A stretch of 18,356 nt of DNA from NCBI GenBank assembly GCA_964598225.1, contig CAZRBG010000084.1, positions 1 to 18,356 on the forward strand, given 5' to 3'. The notes beneath the pieces are model-generated. The model worked only from the letters and a program-made list of their open reading frames with translations, was not told the DNA's origin and did no database searches. Positions 5,342 through 12,785 of this stretch are shown piece by piece (positions within the stretch are counted from its first letter, which is position 1; each line of letters opens with the position of its first letter). The stretch is from SG8-4 sp964598225. Its GTDB lineage: Bacteria; Planctomycetota; Phycisphaerae; Sedimentisphaerales; Anaerobacaceae. The position numbers were made by a program, and so were the translations under genes.

Positions 5342-6835
5342 ATGAAAACTATTTGTCTTTTCTGTATTTGTTTGATATTGGCTGCTCCGGCCGCTATTAA
5401 AGCGGGTTCTGAGAAAACCGGAGACAGCGAGGTCGAGTACTTTGCCGTGTTCATGGAGAGCAAAAAAGCCGGCTACGCTCGGAACGATCGGGCGGTTAGC
5501 AACGGGAAGGTAACCACTACCTCCGAGGTGAGTCTCACAATAAGTCGAGCGGGTATTCCTCTTACCGTTAAAATGATATCTGAAAGCGTCGAAACCGCCG
5601 AAGGCAAGCCTATCAGCTTCAAGAGCATCCAGGATTTGGGGCTGATGAAGATGGAGGTCTCCGGCGAGATGCAGCCAGGCGGCAAATTAACTCTCGTCAG
5701 CAATTCACTCGGATCTGTGCGGAGAAAAGTTATCGACTGGCCCGAACATGCGCTGATGGCCGAGGGGCTGCGTTTGCTTCAGGAATCCAAAGGATTGAAA
5801 GAGGGAACCGAGTATTCGTATAAGATCTTCGAGCCTTCTATGGCAACGGTGCTTGACGCAAAGACTATTGTCGGGCCGACCAAACCGGTGGATCTGCTGG
5901 GAAGAGTTGTCAATCTGACCGAGATGACGAATATTCTGAGTGTGCCGGGAATGGGTGAGATTGCCTCTAAGAGCTATGTGGATGAGGATTTCAAACTGCA
6001 AAAGGACATTATGCCGATTATGAATATAAACGTTGAGATGGTAGCTTGTCCGAAGGAAATCGCACTTGCCAAGAACGACGTGGTGGAGTTGATCGGCAAG
6101 ATGTTCATCGACAGCCCGGTTCGGTTGAATGACCTCGAATCGATCGAGTCCGTTACGTATCACATGGCTCCTCTGGCCGACGCGAAAATGACCATACCGG
6201 CCAACGATAACCAGCAGGTTCGCAAGTCCGCCGACGGTAAAGTGGTATTGACGGTCAAACCCGTCGTCGCCCCTGCCGGCGTGGACTTTCCTTACAAGGG
6301 CAGCGACGCGGAGGCATTGGAAGCTCTCAAACCGACGCAGTTTGTCCAGAGTGACCATGAAGAGGTAATCGAGCTCGCGCACCGAGCAGTAGGCGAGACA
6401 AAAGATGCCGCTGAGGCAATCGATAAAATCGAGGCCTTCGTCGCAGAATACGTCGCAAATAAGAACCTGTCCGTGGGATATGCCTCCGCGGTCGAGGTCG
6501 CCCGGAGCAAGCAGGGCGACTGCACTGAGCACGCCGTGTTGGCCGCGGCATTATGCCGAGCAGTCGGCATCCCGGCACAAGTGGCAACGGGACTGGCATA
6601 CGTCGGCGAGTGGCGGGCCATGGAGAGCGGATTCGGCGGCCACGCATGGACGCAGGCCTACATCGGCGGCCAATGGATCGGGCTGGATGCCGCTTTCAGA
6701 GGCAGCGGCCGCGGCGGATACGACGCAGGCCACATCGCCTTGGCAGCCGGCAACGGCGACCCGGGTGATTTCTTCAGCCTTGTAACCACAATGGGACAAT
6801 TCGAATTCGAGAAAATCGAAGTGAAACGAAAGTAA
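5342..6835 (+). CDS. Secreted transglutaminase-like (TGc) domain protein
   Basis: An exported protein with a papain-fold transglutaminase core near its C-terminus. From the ATG at 5342 it has 497 residues. The first 20 or so (MKTICLFCICLILAAPAAIK) form a Sec signal peptide without a clear lipobox. Residues about 25-300 are a strand-rich region. The core holds the catalytic triad: Cys394 in QGDCTEHA, His434 in GGHAWTQ and Asp449 in WIGLDAAF. Bacterial members of this fold are mostly predicted proteases or amide-forming enzymes, so the exact reaction is unknown. AAGGG sits 9 nt before the 5342 ATG and only 3 nt before the ATG at 5336, so I prefer 5342; the open frame extends back to 5234. The gene is monocistronic, divergent from murE and convergent with the methyltransferase gene. 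Confidence 0.85.
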   Translation: MKTICLFCICLILAAPAAIKAGSEKTGDSEVEYFAVFMESKKAGYARNDRAVSNGKVTTTSEVSLTISRAGIPLTVKMISESVETAEGKPISFKSIQDLGLMKMEVSGEMQPGGKLTLVSNSLGSVRRKVIDWPEHALMAEGLRLLQESKGLKEGTEYSYKIFEPSMATVLDAKTIVGPTKPVDLLGRVVNLTEMTNILSVPGMGEIASKSYVDEDFKLQKDIMPIMNINVEMVACPKEIALAKNDVVELIGKMFIDSPVRLNDLESIESVTYHMAPLADAKMTIPANDNQQVRKSADGKVVLTVKPVVAPAGVDFPYKGSDAEALEALKPTQFVQSDHEEVIELAHRAVGETKDAAEAIDKIEAFVAEYVANKNLSVGYASAVEVARSKQGDCTEHAVLAAALCRAVGIPAQVATGLAYVGEWRAMESGFGGHAWTQAYIGGQWIGLDAAFRGSGRGGYDAGHIALAAGNGDPGDFFSLVTTMGQFEFEKIEVKRK

Positions 6836-6904
6836 CTATCCGGTGCTACATGGCAGGTAGCGTTGCTTTGCAGAAGTAAAACCGCAATGATGCAATTTTT
6901 TCGG

Positions 6905-8254
6905 CTAAAACAGAGTCCCGTGAACGGGTTCTCTATCTATGGTCTTTTGCGACGCGACCTCAGGCCTTACTTTTCTCGTCTTTGCGGTATCAGCTATAAT
7001 TGAAATCTTGCCCTTATCAAGATAATATGTTCCCGGCTCGCTTCGTACCAGCGATTTTAGGGTCTTCTCCCACCCTTCATTTTCGTTCTGACCAACAGCA
7101 TTTGTCAAGCTTTTGATCCATCTGGCCACACAATGAAAACGCATTGCACTACTGTACACCCTGTGTAATTTGTATGCTTTCCCGAAAGCACGATCTACAA
7201 TAGATAACAAACCTGCTTGGTCTTTTCCTTTTTCACAGGAATCACGCGGAGGCAATATCTCTTCTAACTCCCTCCAGAGACCGACCTTATCTGGTTTCTT
7301 AACAGCATCCTCACGTCCCTCACACAACGCGTTCAAAAAGGGGCCCGCAATCATGTTTTCGTATGGCTTCAATGATAAAGGCCATAGCACCGCGGTCGCC
7401 TTCTCAGCAATTGTGCTCAGTTTCTTCGTCCCTCCGGAGTCGAACACATGCTCTTTGAGAATCTCTGAGAGAATCGCAAGCAACTCTCCCCGGGCTTGAC
7501 AGGATAAGCGCCGCATTGATTCGGTATGATAGTGAGGACTTATCTCAAAACCCAGGAATCGCCGCCCCCGTGACTTCGCAACCTTGCACAAAGTGCCGCT
7601 GCCTGAAAAAGGATCGAGCACCAGATCGTTCTCGTCGGTTGTGGCCAGAACGATCCTGTCGGATATTTCTTCCGGAAATACCGCTATGTGGGATGTTTGA
7701 TCGTTACTCCCGTATGCCACACGGTCCACCTCCCAGACATTGCCGGGATTGCGTCCGAAGAGGTTATTGCGCGAGTCGTGAAATTTTGTCGCCTCACGCA
7801 CGGGAAAGACATTGAACTTAGACGTCTTCTCGCCCCGACAGGAATTTACCCACCAAAGAATAGTCTCATGCTTGTTTGTGAATTTAGACTTGAAAGCCAT
7901 TCCTCCCCAATAACGCCAGATAATCCGATCTTTCAGTCGAAAGCCTATCTTCTGAAACAAGTCGAACGTAAGATGATCCAGGGGCGCGATGTATTCACCT
8001 CGTTCAGTAGTGTAGCCCGTTTGCCAAAAAAGGGCGCCACCCGGGACAAGGACCCTCTTACACTCGCGAAGAACCTTTTCTATAAAATCCAGGTAGTCCT
8101 TCCGGCTAAGCTTGTCGTCGTAGCCGTTGTAACTCTTTTCTATATTATAGGGAGGACTGGTGTGCATTGTCTGAACGCATTGATCGGGAACCTTTGGGAA
8201 AAGGTCCAGGCAATCACCCAAAACAATTTCGTCCATGAAGTCAGTCTTAGCCAT
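6905..8254 (-). CDS. Beta-class DNA amino-methyltransferase (N6-adenine or N4-cytosine) with C-terminal extension
   Basis: S-adenosylmethionine-dependent DNA methyltransferase, 449 residues. The catalytic motif TSPPYN (32-37) comes first and the SAM-binding motif DPFSGSGT (214-221) second, followed by RRFLGFEISP, which is the beta-class order. TSPPY is typical of enzymes modifying an exocyclic amine, often N4-cytosine, but N6-adenine cannot be excluded. The methyltransferase fold ends near residue 250. The remaining roughly 200 residues (from CQARGELLAILSEIL to the end) match nothing I recognise and look largely helical. The gene starts 4 bp after the PLD-nuclease stop, so the two are one operon. 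Pairing with a nuclease suggests self-protection in a restriction-modification system. The DNA is less G/C-rich than recJ or murE. Confidence 0.9.
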   Translation of the reverse strand: MAKTDFMDEIVLGDCLDLFPKVPDQCVQTMHTSPPYNIEKSYNGYDDKLSRKDYLDFIEKVLRECKRVLVPGGALFWQTGYTTERGEYIAPLDHLTFDLFQKIGFRLKDRIIWRYWGGMAFKSKFTNKHETILWWVNSCRGEKTSKFNVFPVREATKFHDSRNNLFGRNPGNVWEVDRVAYGSNDQTSHIAVFPEEISDRIVLATTDENDLVLDPFSGSGTLCKVAKSRGRRFLGFEISPHYHTESMRRLSCQARGELLAILSEILKEHVFDSGGTKKLSTIAEKATAVLWPLSLKPYENMIAGPFLNALCEGREDAVKKPDKVGLWRELEEILPPRDSCEKGKDQAGLLSIVDRAFGKAYKLHRVYSSAMRFHCVARWIKSLTNAVGQNENEGWEKTLKSLVRSEPGTYYLDKGKISIIADTAKTRKVRPEVASQKTIDREPVHGTLF

Positions 8255-8258
8255 CTTG

Positions 8259-9275
8259 TTATCCTAATGTTTGAAGCATCCTCGCGACGACAGGTAATAC
8301 TCTTTTGAGAGTTGGGCTTCCGCCTCCGCCACCGCTGCATATGCCGCCGAGGTTCTCTGGTGTATATACTCTTAGAGTCCTGAAGCTGAAATCTCTCTTC
8401 TCGTCGATTTCCTTTGCATGTTTACGCAAAAAGTCCCTCCAGGTCGTGAGCTGTGCCTGGTTGTCGAATTTATATAATGAATCTCGTGGGGTGGAAGCAA
8501 TCTCATTTACAAATTGCGGGAACTCGGACAAAAACCTCAAGGCCCCATAATAAGAATGTTTAACATGACCTTGAAGGTTGTGCTTTCCTTCCCATCGAGC
8601 GAGGATATCTTGGCTTATGCTTGATTTTTCCTCGCGACAGTAATCAATAAAATCTCCGACTTCTATATCTGAAATAGGAGAGGTCCGAGGCGCATGGGGA
8701 GCTAAAGATTTTCTGAGCTCTTCCTCAGCAAGATCTATAGCCGCATTCATTTCCTCATTTGTCTCTTCCAGTCCATCGGAGGGTTTGGAAATAGCATCGG
8801 CAGCGATATCAACGTAAGCGACAAAGACATCCGCTTCCACGGGCGTCAAACGCCGCTCAAAAACTTCTAAAATATCCAAGATGCTGGACGCAGCGTCATT
8901 TCTCAACTCGCAGATTGTCTCAATGTTGTTTGTCATGGCTGGCCAAGTCAGATTGGCCGAGCCAATTATGACCTTGTCATCGCAAAATTTGTATATTTTT
9001 GCGTGCAAGTCATCTGAAAGCATAAAACTAAAGGCTTTTCCTTTGCTCCGGACCAATTCAACTCGTTTTCTCAGGGCTGCCATGTCGGCAACGCCAGCTT
9101 TCCAATCAAGAGGGCTAAAGCGGGTCCAGAAATCCACCTTTTCCGCCGCATCAAAGAACCGATCAAGAAGCGATAGACCGCGCTCGCTATAGTAAGGTGT
9201 GCAGATTAAACCTTCCTTTGCGCCTTCGGCCGCCTTTTTAATAGCATCTATGCCCTTCTCGTGGAAAAGTATCAT
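8259..9275 (-). CDS. Phospholipase D-family nuclease, candidate restriction endonuclease
   Basis: A 338-residue protein with one PLD-type active-site motif: HAKIYKF (H91, K93), then the conserved VIIGSANLTWPAM (about 102-114). The N-terminal part (LICTPYYSERGLSLLDRF) also fits the PLD nuclease fold. A single HxK motif per chain is what BfiI/NgoFVII-type restriction enzymes use; they work as homodimers without metal. Residues from about 165 are unassigned: an acidic stretch with EETNEEMNAAIDLAEEEL, a helical region, and a tail with a glycine run (GGICSGGGGGS, about 310-320). The C-terminal part would be the place for target recognition, but no B3-like pattern is obvious. Start: ATG with GAGAG six bases upstream. 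It could instead be a PLD effector of another defence type; the adjacent methyltransferase favours restriction-modification. Confidence 0.78.
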   Translation of the reverse strand: MILFHEKGIDAIKKAAEGAKEGLICTPYYSERGLSLLDRFFDAAEKVDFWTRFSPLDWKAGVADMAALRKRVELVRSKGKAFSFMLSDDLHAKIYKFCDDKVIIGSANLTWPAMTNNIETICELRNDAASSILDILEVFERRLTPVEADVFVAYVDIAADAISKPSDGLEETNEEMNAAIDLAEEELRKSLAPHAPRTSPISDIEVGDFIDYCREEKSSISQDILARWEGKHNLQGHVKHSYYGALRFLSEFPQFVNEIASTPRDSLYKFDNQAQLTTWRDFLRKHAKEIDEKRDFSFRTLRVYTPENLGGICSGGGGGSPTLKRVLPVVARMLQTLG

Positions 9276-9316
9276 GAATTTCTCTCGGTATACAAAATAG
9301 TCTTTAGTCTCATTTC

Positions 9317-9345
9317 ACTTTACATCACGCAGGCGGTATAGTCAA
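9317..9345 (-). promoter_or_regulatory. Predicted promoter of the PLD nuclease-methyltransferase operon
   Basis: On the minus strand, TTGACT (9340-9345) and TAAAGT (9317-9322) are separated by 17 bp. They lie about 42 bp upstream of the PLD-nuclease ATG at 9275, inside the 134-bp gap after recJ. The operon can therefore be expressed independently of recJ. Confidence 0.45.
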
Positions 9346-9387
9346 CATCCGATCAAAAGGCGTATTTTCTACCCTTAATAGAGAACG

Positions 9388-9403
9388 AGCAAGTGCACCT
9401 GCT
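9388..9403. repeat. Near-perfect 16-bp palindrome after recJ
   Basis: The arms AGCAAGTG and CACCTGCT are complementary except for one mismatched position. The site starts 7 nt past the recJ stop on the minus strand. There is no T-run, so it is not a normal intrinsic terminator. It may be a protein-binding site or a weak processing hairpin. Confidence 0.3.
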
Positions 9404-9409
9404 TATAAT

Positions 9410-11161
9410 TCACTCGAATTGGATGTCGGTGAGGGTGAATTCGACGTTGGTGTTGCCGTTGTAGGTATTGATCTGGGGTTTATATGCGACGTTGAAGAAT
9501 TCGGTTTCGAGCAGTTTTTTCTCGAGCTTTCCGAACCTGAAACCGATGCAGCGGACGGCGGCGGTGTTGTCGGTTATGGCAAGCTGGAGATGATTGCGTC
9601 CGGCGCCGACTCTGCGGGGTGGCGCCGCCAAACGGACACCTTTGGTAGCGAAGACCGGCTCGGGATTGCCCTGGCCGAACGGGCCGACCAACTGAAGCTC
9701 GTCTACGGTTTCTTTCCTGAACGTATCCAAGGGGGCTATTGCGTCGATGTGAAGTCTGGCGACTGATTCGGCCTCGTCGAGGTTCTCTTGCACGTATGCT
9801 TCAAAGTCAGCGGCAAACTGCTCGATCTTATCGATCTCGATGGTTATGCCGGCAGCCATTCTATGCCCACCGAAGGCTGTCAGATTATTCGAGCAGGCCC
9901 GTATGGCGCTCAGCAGGCAGAAACCCGGGACCGAACGGCCGGAGCCCTGGGCGACGCCGTTAACCGCGTCGCCGACGTTGATCATGATCGTGGGGCGGTA
10001 GTATTTGTCTACGAGCCTCGATGCGACGATGCCGATCACGCCGGTATGCCAATCTTCGCTCGAAAGGACGATGCTCCTGCGGTCGGGATGGTTCAGGTCC
10101 CGCGCAACTATGAACTCGCACGCCTGTTTGAATATCTTCCGGTCGCATTGCCGGCGCTGGTTGTTTTGTTCTTTGAGATACTCGGCGATCTGCACCGAGC
10201 GAACGGGCGAGTCGGAGGTCAGCAACTCGACGGCCAATCTCGCATGTCCCATCCGGCCGGCGGCGTTGAGCATCGGCGCCAGGCGAAATCCGATATGGAA
10301 GCTGTCGAGCTTGTGGCCCGTCAGGCCTGCGGTCTCGATCAGAGCCTGTATGCCCGAGAGCTTCGACTCCGGCAGCCCACGCAGCCCGTAACTTGTCAGG
10401 ATTCTGTTCTCGCCGCGAAGGTCAACTACATCGGCGACGGTTCCCATAGCCGCAAGGCTCGTGGCGCTTAGCATGAAATCCCGCACTAGCGGTTCGAGCC
10501 TTTGCCCCGATGTGAATTCGTTAGCGATGGCCCAGGCCAGCTTGAAGGCCACCATCGCCCCGGCAGAGTCCTGATTCGGATAGGATTCGCTGAGCGCGGG
10601 ATGCACGACCGCTATGGCTCTCGGCATCTCCTGCCCCGGCTGGTGGTGATCGGATATTATCAGATCGAGGCCCAGACGTGCCGCAAGCTCGGCGGTATCA
10701 ATAGCGGTTATGCCGCAATCGACGGTGACCATAAGCTGCGTGCCGGATTTGGCCAGTGACTCGACGGCGTCGGCGTTGAGGCCGTAGCCTTCGTCGATGC
10801 GATGGGGTATGTAAAAATCGACGTTGGCGCCGAGCATCGTCAGGACTTGCCAGAGTATGGCGACGCCGGTGATGCCGTCTACGTCGTAATCGCCGTAAAT
10901 GGTGATCTTCTCTCTGCCCGCGACGGCTTGTTTCAGCCTTTGCACCGCCGGGGTTATGCCGGGCATTTGGCCCGGATCTATCAGGTCGGTCAGTTTCGGG
11001 TTGAGAAAAGCCCCGCCGGTTCGGGCGTCGGTTATGCCGCGGTTAATCAGCACCTGAGCTACGAGCGGCGAGACTTTCAGCGATTTGGCAAATTCGGCCG
11101 AACGCTCGTCAAACGGCCGGATTGCCCATTCCTTTTGTTGCGTTCGGGATGAAAGAAGCAT
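9410..11161 (-). CDS. recJ: Single-stranded-DNA-specific 5'-3' exonuclease RecJ
   Basis: DHH-superfamily exonuclease acting in RecF-pathway recombination, base-excision and mismatch repair in the cytoplasm. The 583-residue product shows the family motifs in order: YGDYDVDGITGVAIL, MVTVDCGITA, LIISDHHQPG and the VHPALSE segment. These are followed by LNAAGRMGHA, then the DHHA1 domain with GSGRSVPGF and AFGGHRMAAGI, and an OB-fold-like end with LVGPFGQGNPEPVF. The length is in the normal range for RecJ and no key residue is missing. The ATG has GGA six bases upstream. It follows the phosphoesterase gene by 18 nt on the same strand, so the two are probably co-transcribed from the promoter near 12138-12165. 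Confidence 0.97.
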   Translation of the reverse strand: MLLSSRTQQKEWAIRPFDERSAEFAKSLKVSPLVAQVLINRGITDARTGGAFLNPKLTDLIDPGQMPGITPAVQRLKQAVAGREKITIYGDYDVDGITGVAILWQVLTMLGANVDFYIPHRIDEGYGLNADAVESLAKSGTQLMVTVDCGITAIDTAELAARLGLDLIISDHHQPGQEMPRAIAVVHPALSESYPNQDSAGAMVAFKLAWAIANEFTSGQRLEPLVRDFMLSATSLAAMGTVADVVDLRGENRILTSYGLRGLPESKLSGIQALIETAGLTGHKLDSFHIGFRLAPMLNAAGRMGHARLAVELLTSDSPVRSVQIAEYLKEQNNQRRQCDRKIFKQACEFIVARDLNHPDRRSIVLSSEDWHTGVIGIVASRLVDKYYRPTIMINVGDAVNGVAQGSGRSVPGFCLLSAIRACSNNLTAFGGHRMAAGITIEIDKIEQFAADFEAYVQENLDEAESVARLHIDAIAPLDTFRKETVDELQLVGPFGQGNPEPVFATKGVRLAAPPRRVGAGRNHLQLAITDNTAAVRCIGFRFGKLEKKLLETEFFNVAYKPQINTYNGNTNVEFTLTDIQFE

Positions 11162-11179
11162 TCAGGATCCGTCCAAATG

Positions 11180-12076
11180 TCATTTTCGCCAAGTGAGCTT
11201 TTCTATGCTGCCGTCATTGTCAGTATTGCCGGCCGCAGCGTGTAGTTTGAACTTACCGCCGGTAGAGGTCAACTCAGCTTCCACCCAGCCGACCGGCTGC
11301 GAATCGCTAAAGTTGTACCCGATGGCCGGGAGATTGATAAGATGTATTCCTTCCATTTTAGAGAAACCGTAGACGTGTGAGTGCCCGTAAAGAACCGCCT
11401 TGACCTTGCGAACCGGCTTAACGATATCAAACAATCGCGGCACGTCGAGCAGGTCGCCGTCCCCGTCGCCCAGCGTGTGATGGAAGCACAGTATCGTAGG
11501 TCTGTCGTCGCACTTGTTAAGATAGTTCCGCAACCATTGGCGCTGAGCTTTTCCGAGCAGGCCCGGCACTTTGTTGACGTACAGCAGCGAATCAAGGACG
11601 ATCAAACGTGCGGGGCCTTTCTCGACGACGACTACGTGTTTGCCGCGAACCTGCTGCTTTTGTCCCGGATGGTCGAGGAAAACCGTATTGAAATTCTTGC
11701 GATTATCATGGTTGCCCAGCGCCATGAAAACCGGCATTTTCTCGGCGATCGGGCGTAACAACTTCTTAAGATTCACGTAATCGCCCGTTTCGCCGCTCAG
11801 TCGGGCCAGGTCGCCGGTTATCGCCGCGGCATCGGGTGAAGCCGAAGCGATGTCCGCCCCGACTTTTTGAAGATTCCTGTAAGGATAGAAACCGCGATAA
11901 TTATTCTCAATGTCGGCAGGAATATGAGTGTCCGAAAGTAAAGCCCACCTTGCTGCGGACTTTTCCCCGCCGGCAGAGTTGGAAGCCGAGTCCAGAGTAA
12001 TGACAGCCCCTAAGGCGGCCAGCGAGGTCTTTATGAAGCTTCTTCTGTCGATAGATTTGTGGAAGATTTCCGCCAT
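11180..12076 (-). CDS. Tat-exported calcineurin-like metallophosphoesterase
   Basis: A 298-residue dimetal phosphoesterase. The N-terminus has a twin-arginine signal (DRRSFIKTSLAALGAVITLD, 10-29), so the folded enzyme is probably moved across the inner membrane. The metal-binding motifs follow in order: LSDTHIP (D49, H51), ITGDLARL (D89), ALGNHDNR (N122, H123), CFHHTLGDG (H199/H200) and YGHSHVYG (H232, H234). Members include cyclic-nucleotide phosphodiesterases and purple-acid-phosphatase-like enzymes, so the substrate cannot be read from sequence. It shares no obvious pathway with recJ, 18 nt downstream, and the pairing may simply be operon packing. AGGG lies 9 nt before the ATG. Confidence 0.9.
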   Translation of the reverse strand: MAEIFHKSIDRRSFIKTSLAALGAVITLDSASNSAGGEKSAARWALLSDTHIPADIENNYRGFYPYRNLQKVGADIASASPDAAAITGDLARLSGETGDYVNLKKLLRPIAEKMPVFMALGNHDNRKNFNTVFLDHPGQKQQVRGKHVVVVEKGPARLIVLDSLLYVNKVPGLLGKAQRQWLRNYLNKCDDRPTILCFHHTLGDGDGDLLDVPRLFDIVKPVRKVKAVLYGHSHVYGFSKMEGIHLINLPAIGYNFSDSQPVGWVEAELTSTGGKFKLHAAAGNTDNDGSIEKLTWRK

Positions 12077-12137
12077 CGTGCAGTTCCCTATACATTGCCG
12101 TTTTGCACATCACCGCCGCACGCCACAATTCAGGCCG

Positions 12138-12165
12138 ATTATAAGTCAGTCGTAAAAGTCAACAA
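12138..12165 (-). promoter_or_regulatory. Predicted promoter of the phosphoesterase-recJ operon
   Basis: A perfect minus-strand TATAAT (12138-12143) is preceded at 16 bp by TTGTTG (12160-12165). A better hexamer, TTGACT (12157-12162), is only 13 bp away. The leader to the ATG at 12076 would be about 55 nt. Confidence 0.42.
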
Positions 12166-12172
12166 GGTCCTG

Positions 12173-12499
12173 TTAAAGCGCTTCGTCGATTGCCTCGGCA
12201 AGGTCTTTTTTACTCGTCAGGCCGACCCACTTTTTCTGTACCTGGCCGTCCTTGAACAGAATGAGCGTCGGTATCGCACTGATGCCGAATTCCATGGCGC
12301 TGTCGCGGGCGTCGTCGGTGTTGAGCTTGCAGATCTTGGCCTTTCCCTCGTACTCACCGGCGATTTCTTCGACTATGGGCCCGATCATTTTGCAGGGACC
12401 GCACCAGGGCGCCCAGAAATCGACGAGCACCGGCACATCGGCTTTTTGAACGGTTTCGTCAAAATTAGCATCGGTTAACTCAATTACGCTGCCAGCCAT
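12173..12499 (-). CDS. trxA: Thioredoxin
   Basis: A 108-residue cytosolic thiol-disulfide reductant with the active site WCGPCK (W32, C33, C36) after VLVDFWAP. The cis-proline loop ISAIPTLILFKDG is present, with the usual C-terminal helix and full normal length. It passes electrons from thioredoxin reductase to ribonucleotide reductase, peroxiredoxins and similar targets. AAAGGA lies 7 nt before the ATG. It is downstream of trxB on the same strand, but a 286-bp gap with a strong promoter of its own makes independent transcription likely. Confidence 0.97.
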   Translation of the reverse strand: MAGSVIELTDANFDETVQKADVPVLVDFWAPWCGPCKMIGPIVEEIAGEYEGKAKICKLNTDDARDSAMEFGISAIPTLILFKDGQVQKKWVGLTSKKDLAEAIDEAL

Positions 12500-12569
12500 T
12501 TGTTAGTCCTTTCAAGCGATATTCGCGGCGAATCACCGCCCGGCCACCTTGCCGAACGGTCGAAGCACC

Positions 12570-12598
12570 ATAATACTGCAACCGTGCCGGATCGTCAA
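12570..12598 (-). promoter_or_regulatory. Predicted strong promoter of trxA
   Basis: On the minus strand, TTGACG (12593-12598) and TATTAT (12570-12575) are separated by exactly 17 bp, a 10-of-12 match to consensus. The start site would be near 12563, leaving a leader of about 60 nt that includes a small GGCG/CGCC hairpin. Confidence 0.6.
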
Positions 12599-12624
12599 CG
12601 AATTAGTCAAATTCACGAATTAGT
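12598..12624. repeat. Direct repeat ACGAATTAGT x2 upstream of trxA
   Basis: Ten-base copies at 12598-12607 and 12615-12624, 17 bp apart start to start. The first touches the -35 box of the trxA promoter. The placement fits an activator or repressor site, but no regulator is identified. Confidence 0.35.
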
Positions 12625-12652
12625 GCTGGTCAGAGAATGTTAGGCCGGAATC

Positions 12653-12763
12653 TGTCATTACGACCGAAGTGTCCCTTCGGGACACGCTTTGGAGAAATCC
12701 GGCTTCGAATGGAAAAGCCTATATAATTGTTGGCCAGATTCCTCGGCGGCGCTCGGAATGACA
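12653..12763. repeat. Dispersed palindromic element (REP/MITE-like) between trxB and trxA
   Basis: A 111-bp element bounded by inverted ends: TGTCATTACGACCG on the left, and on the right the reverse complement of TGTCATTCCGAGCG. Inside the left half is a perfect 7-bp stem, GTGTCCC-TTC-GGGACAC (12669-12685). The ends resemble the TGTCATTCTGAGC-type repeat found scattered between genes in many environmental bacteria. A related half-element lies at 17727-17753. No coding potential is seen in it. Confidence 0.6.
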
Positions 12764-12785
12764 AAAGGGGAATCGGCACTCACCC

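Noticed and set aside
5705..6532. Long minus-strand open frame of 275 residues opposite the transglutaminase gene
   Set aside because: It is antisense to a gene with a clear signal peptide and catalytic triad; its composition is that of an antisense shadow.
6836..6904. Possible bidirectional terminator between the transglutaminase and methyltransferase genes
   Set aside because: The only stem (GCTAC/GTAGC) is 5 bp and not followed by a T-run; the nearby six-T run has no adjoining hairpin.
9788..10471. Plus-strand open frame of 227 residues opposite recJ
   Set aside because: It mirrors a fully conserved RecJ and has no recognisable motif.
12669..12685. GTGTCCC-TTC-GGGACAC stem considered as the trxB terminator
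   Set aside because: No T-run follows on either strand and the stem lies inside the inverted-end repeat element, which explains it better.
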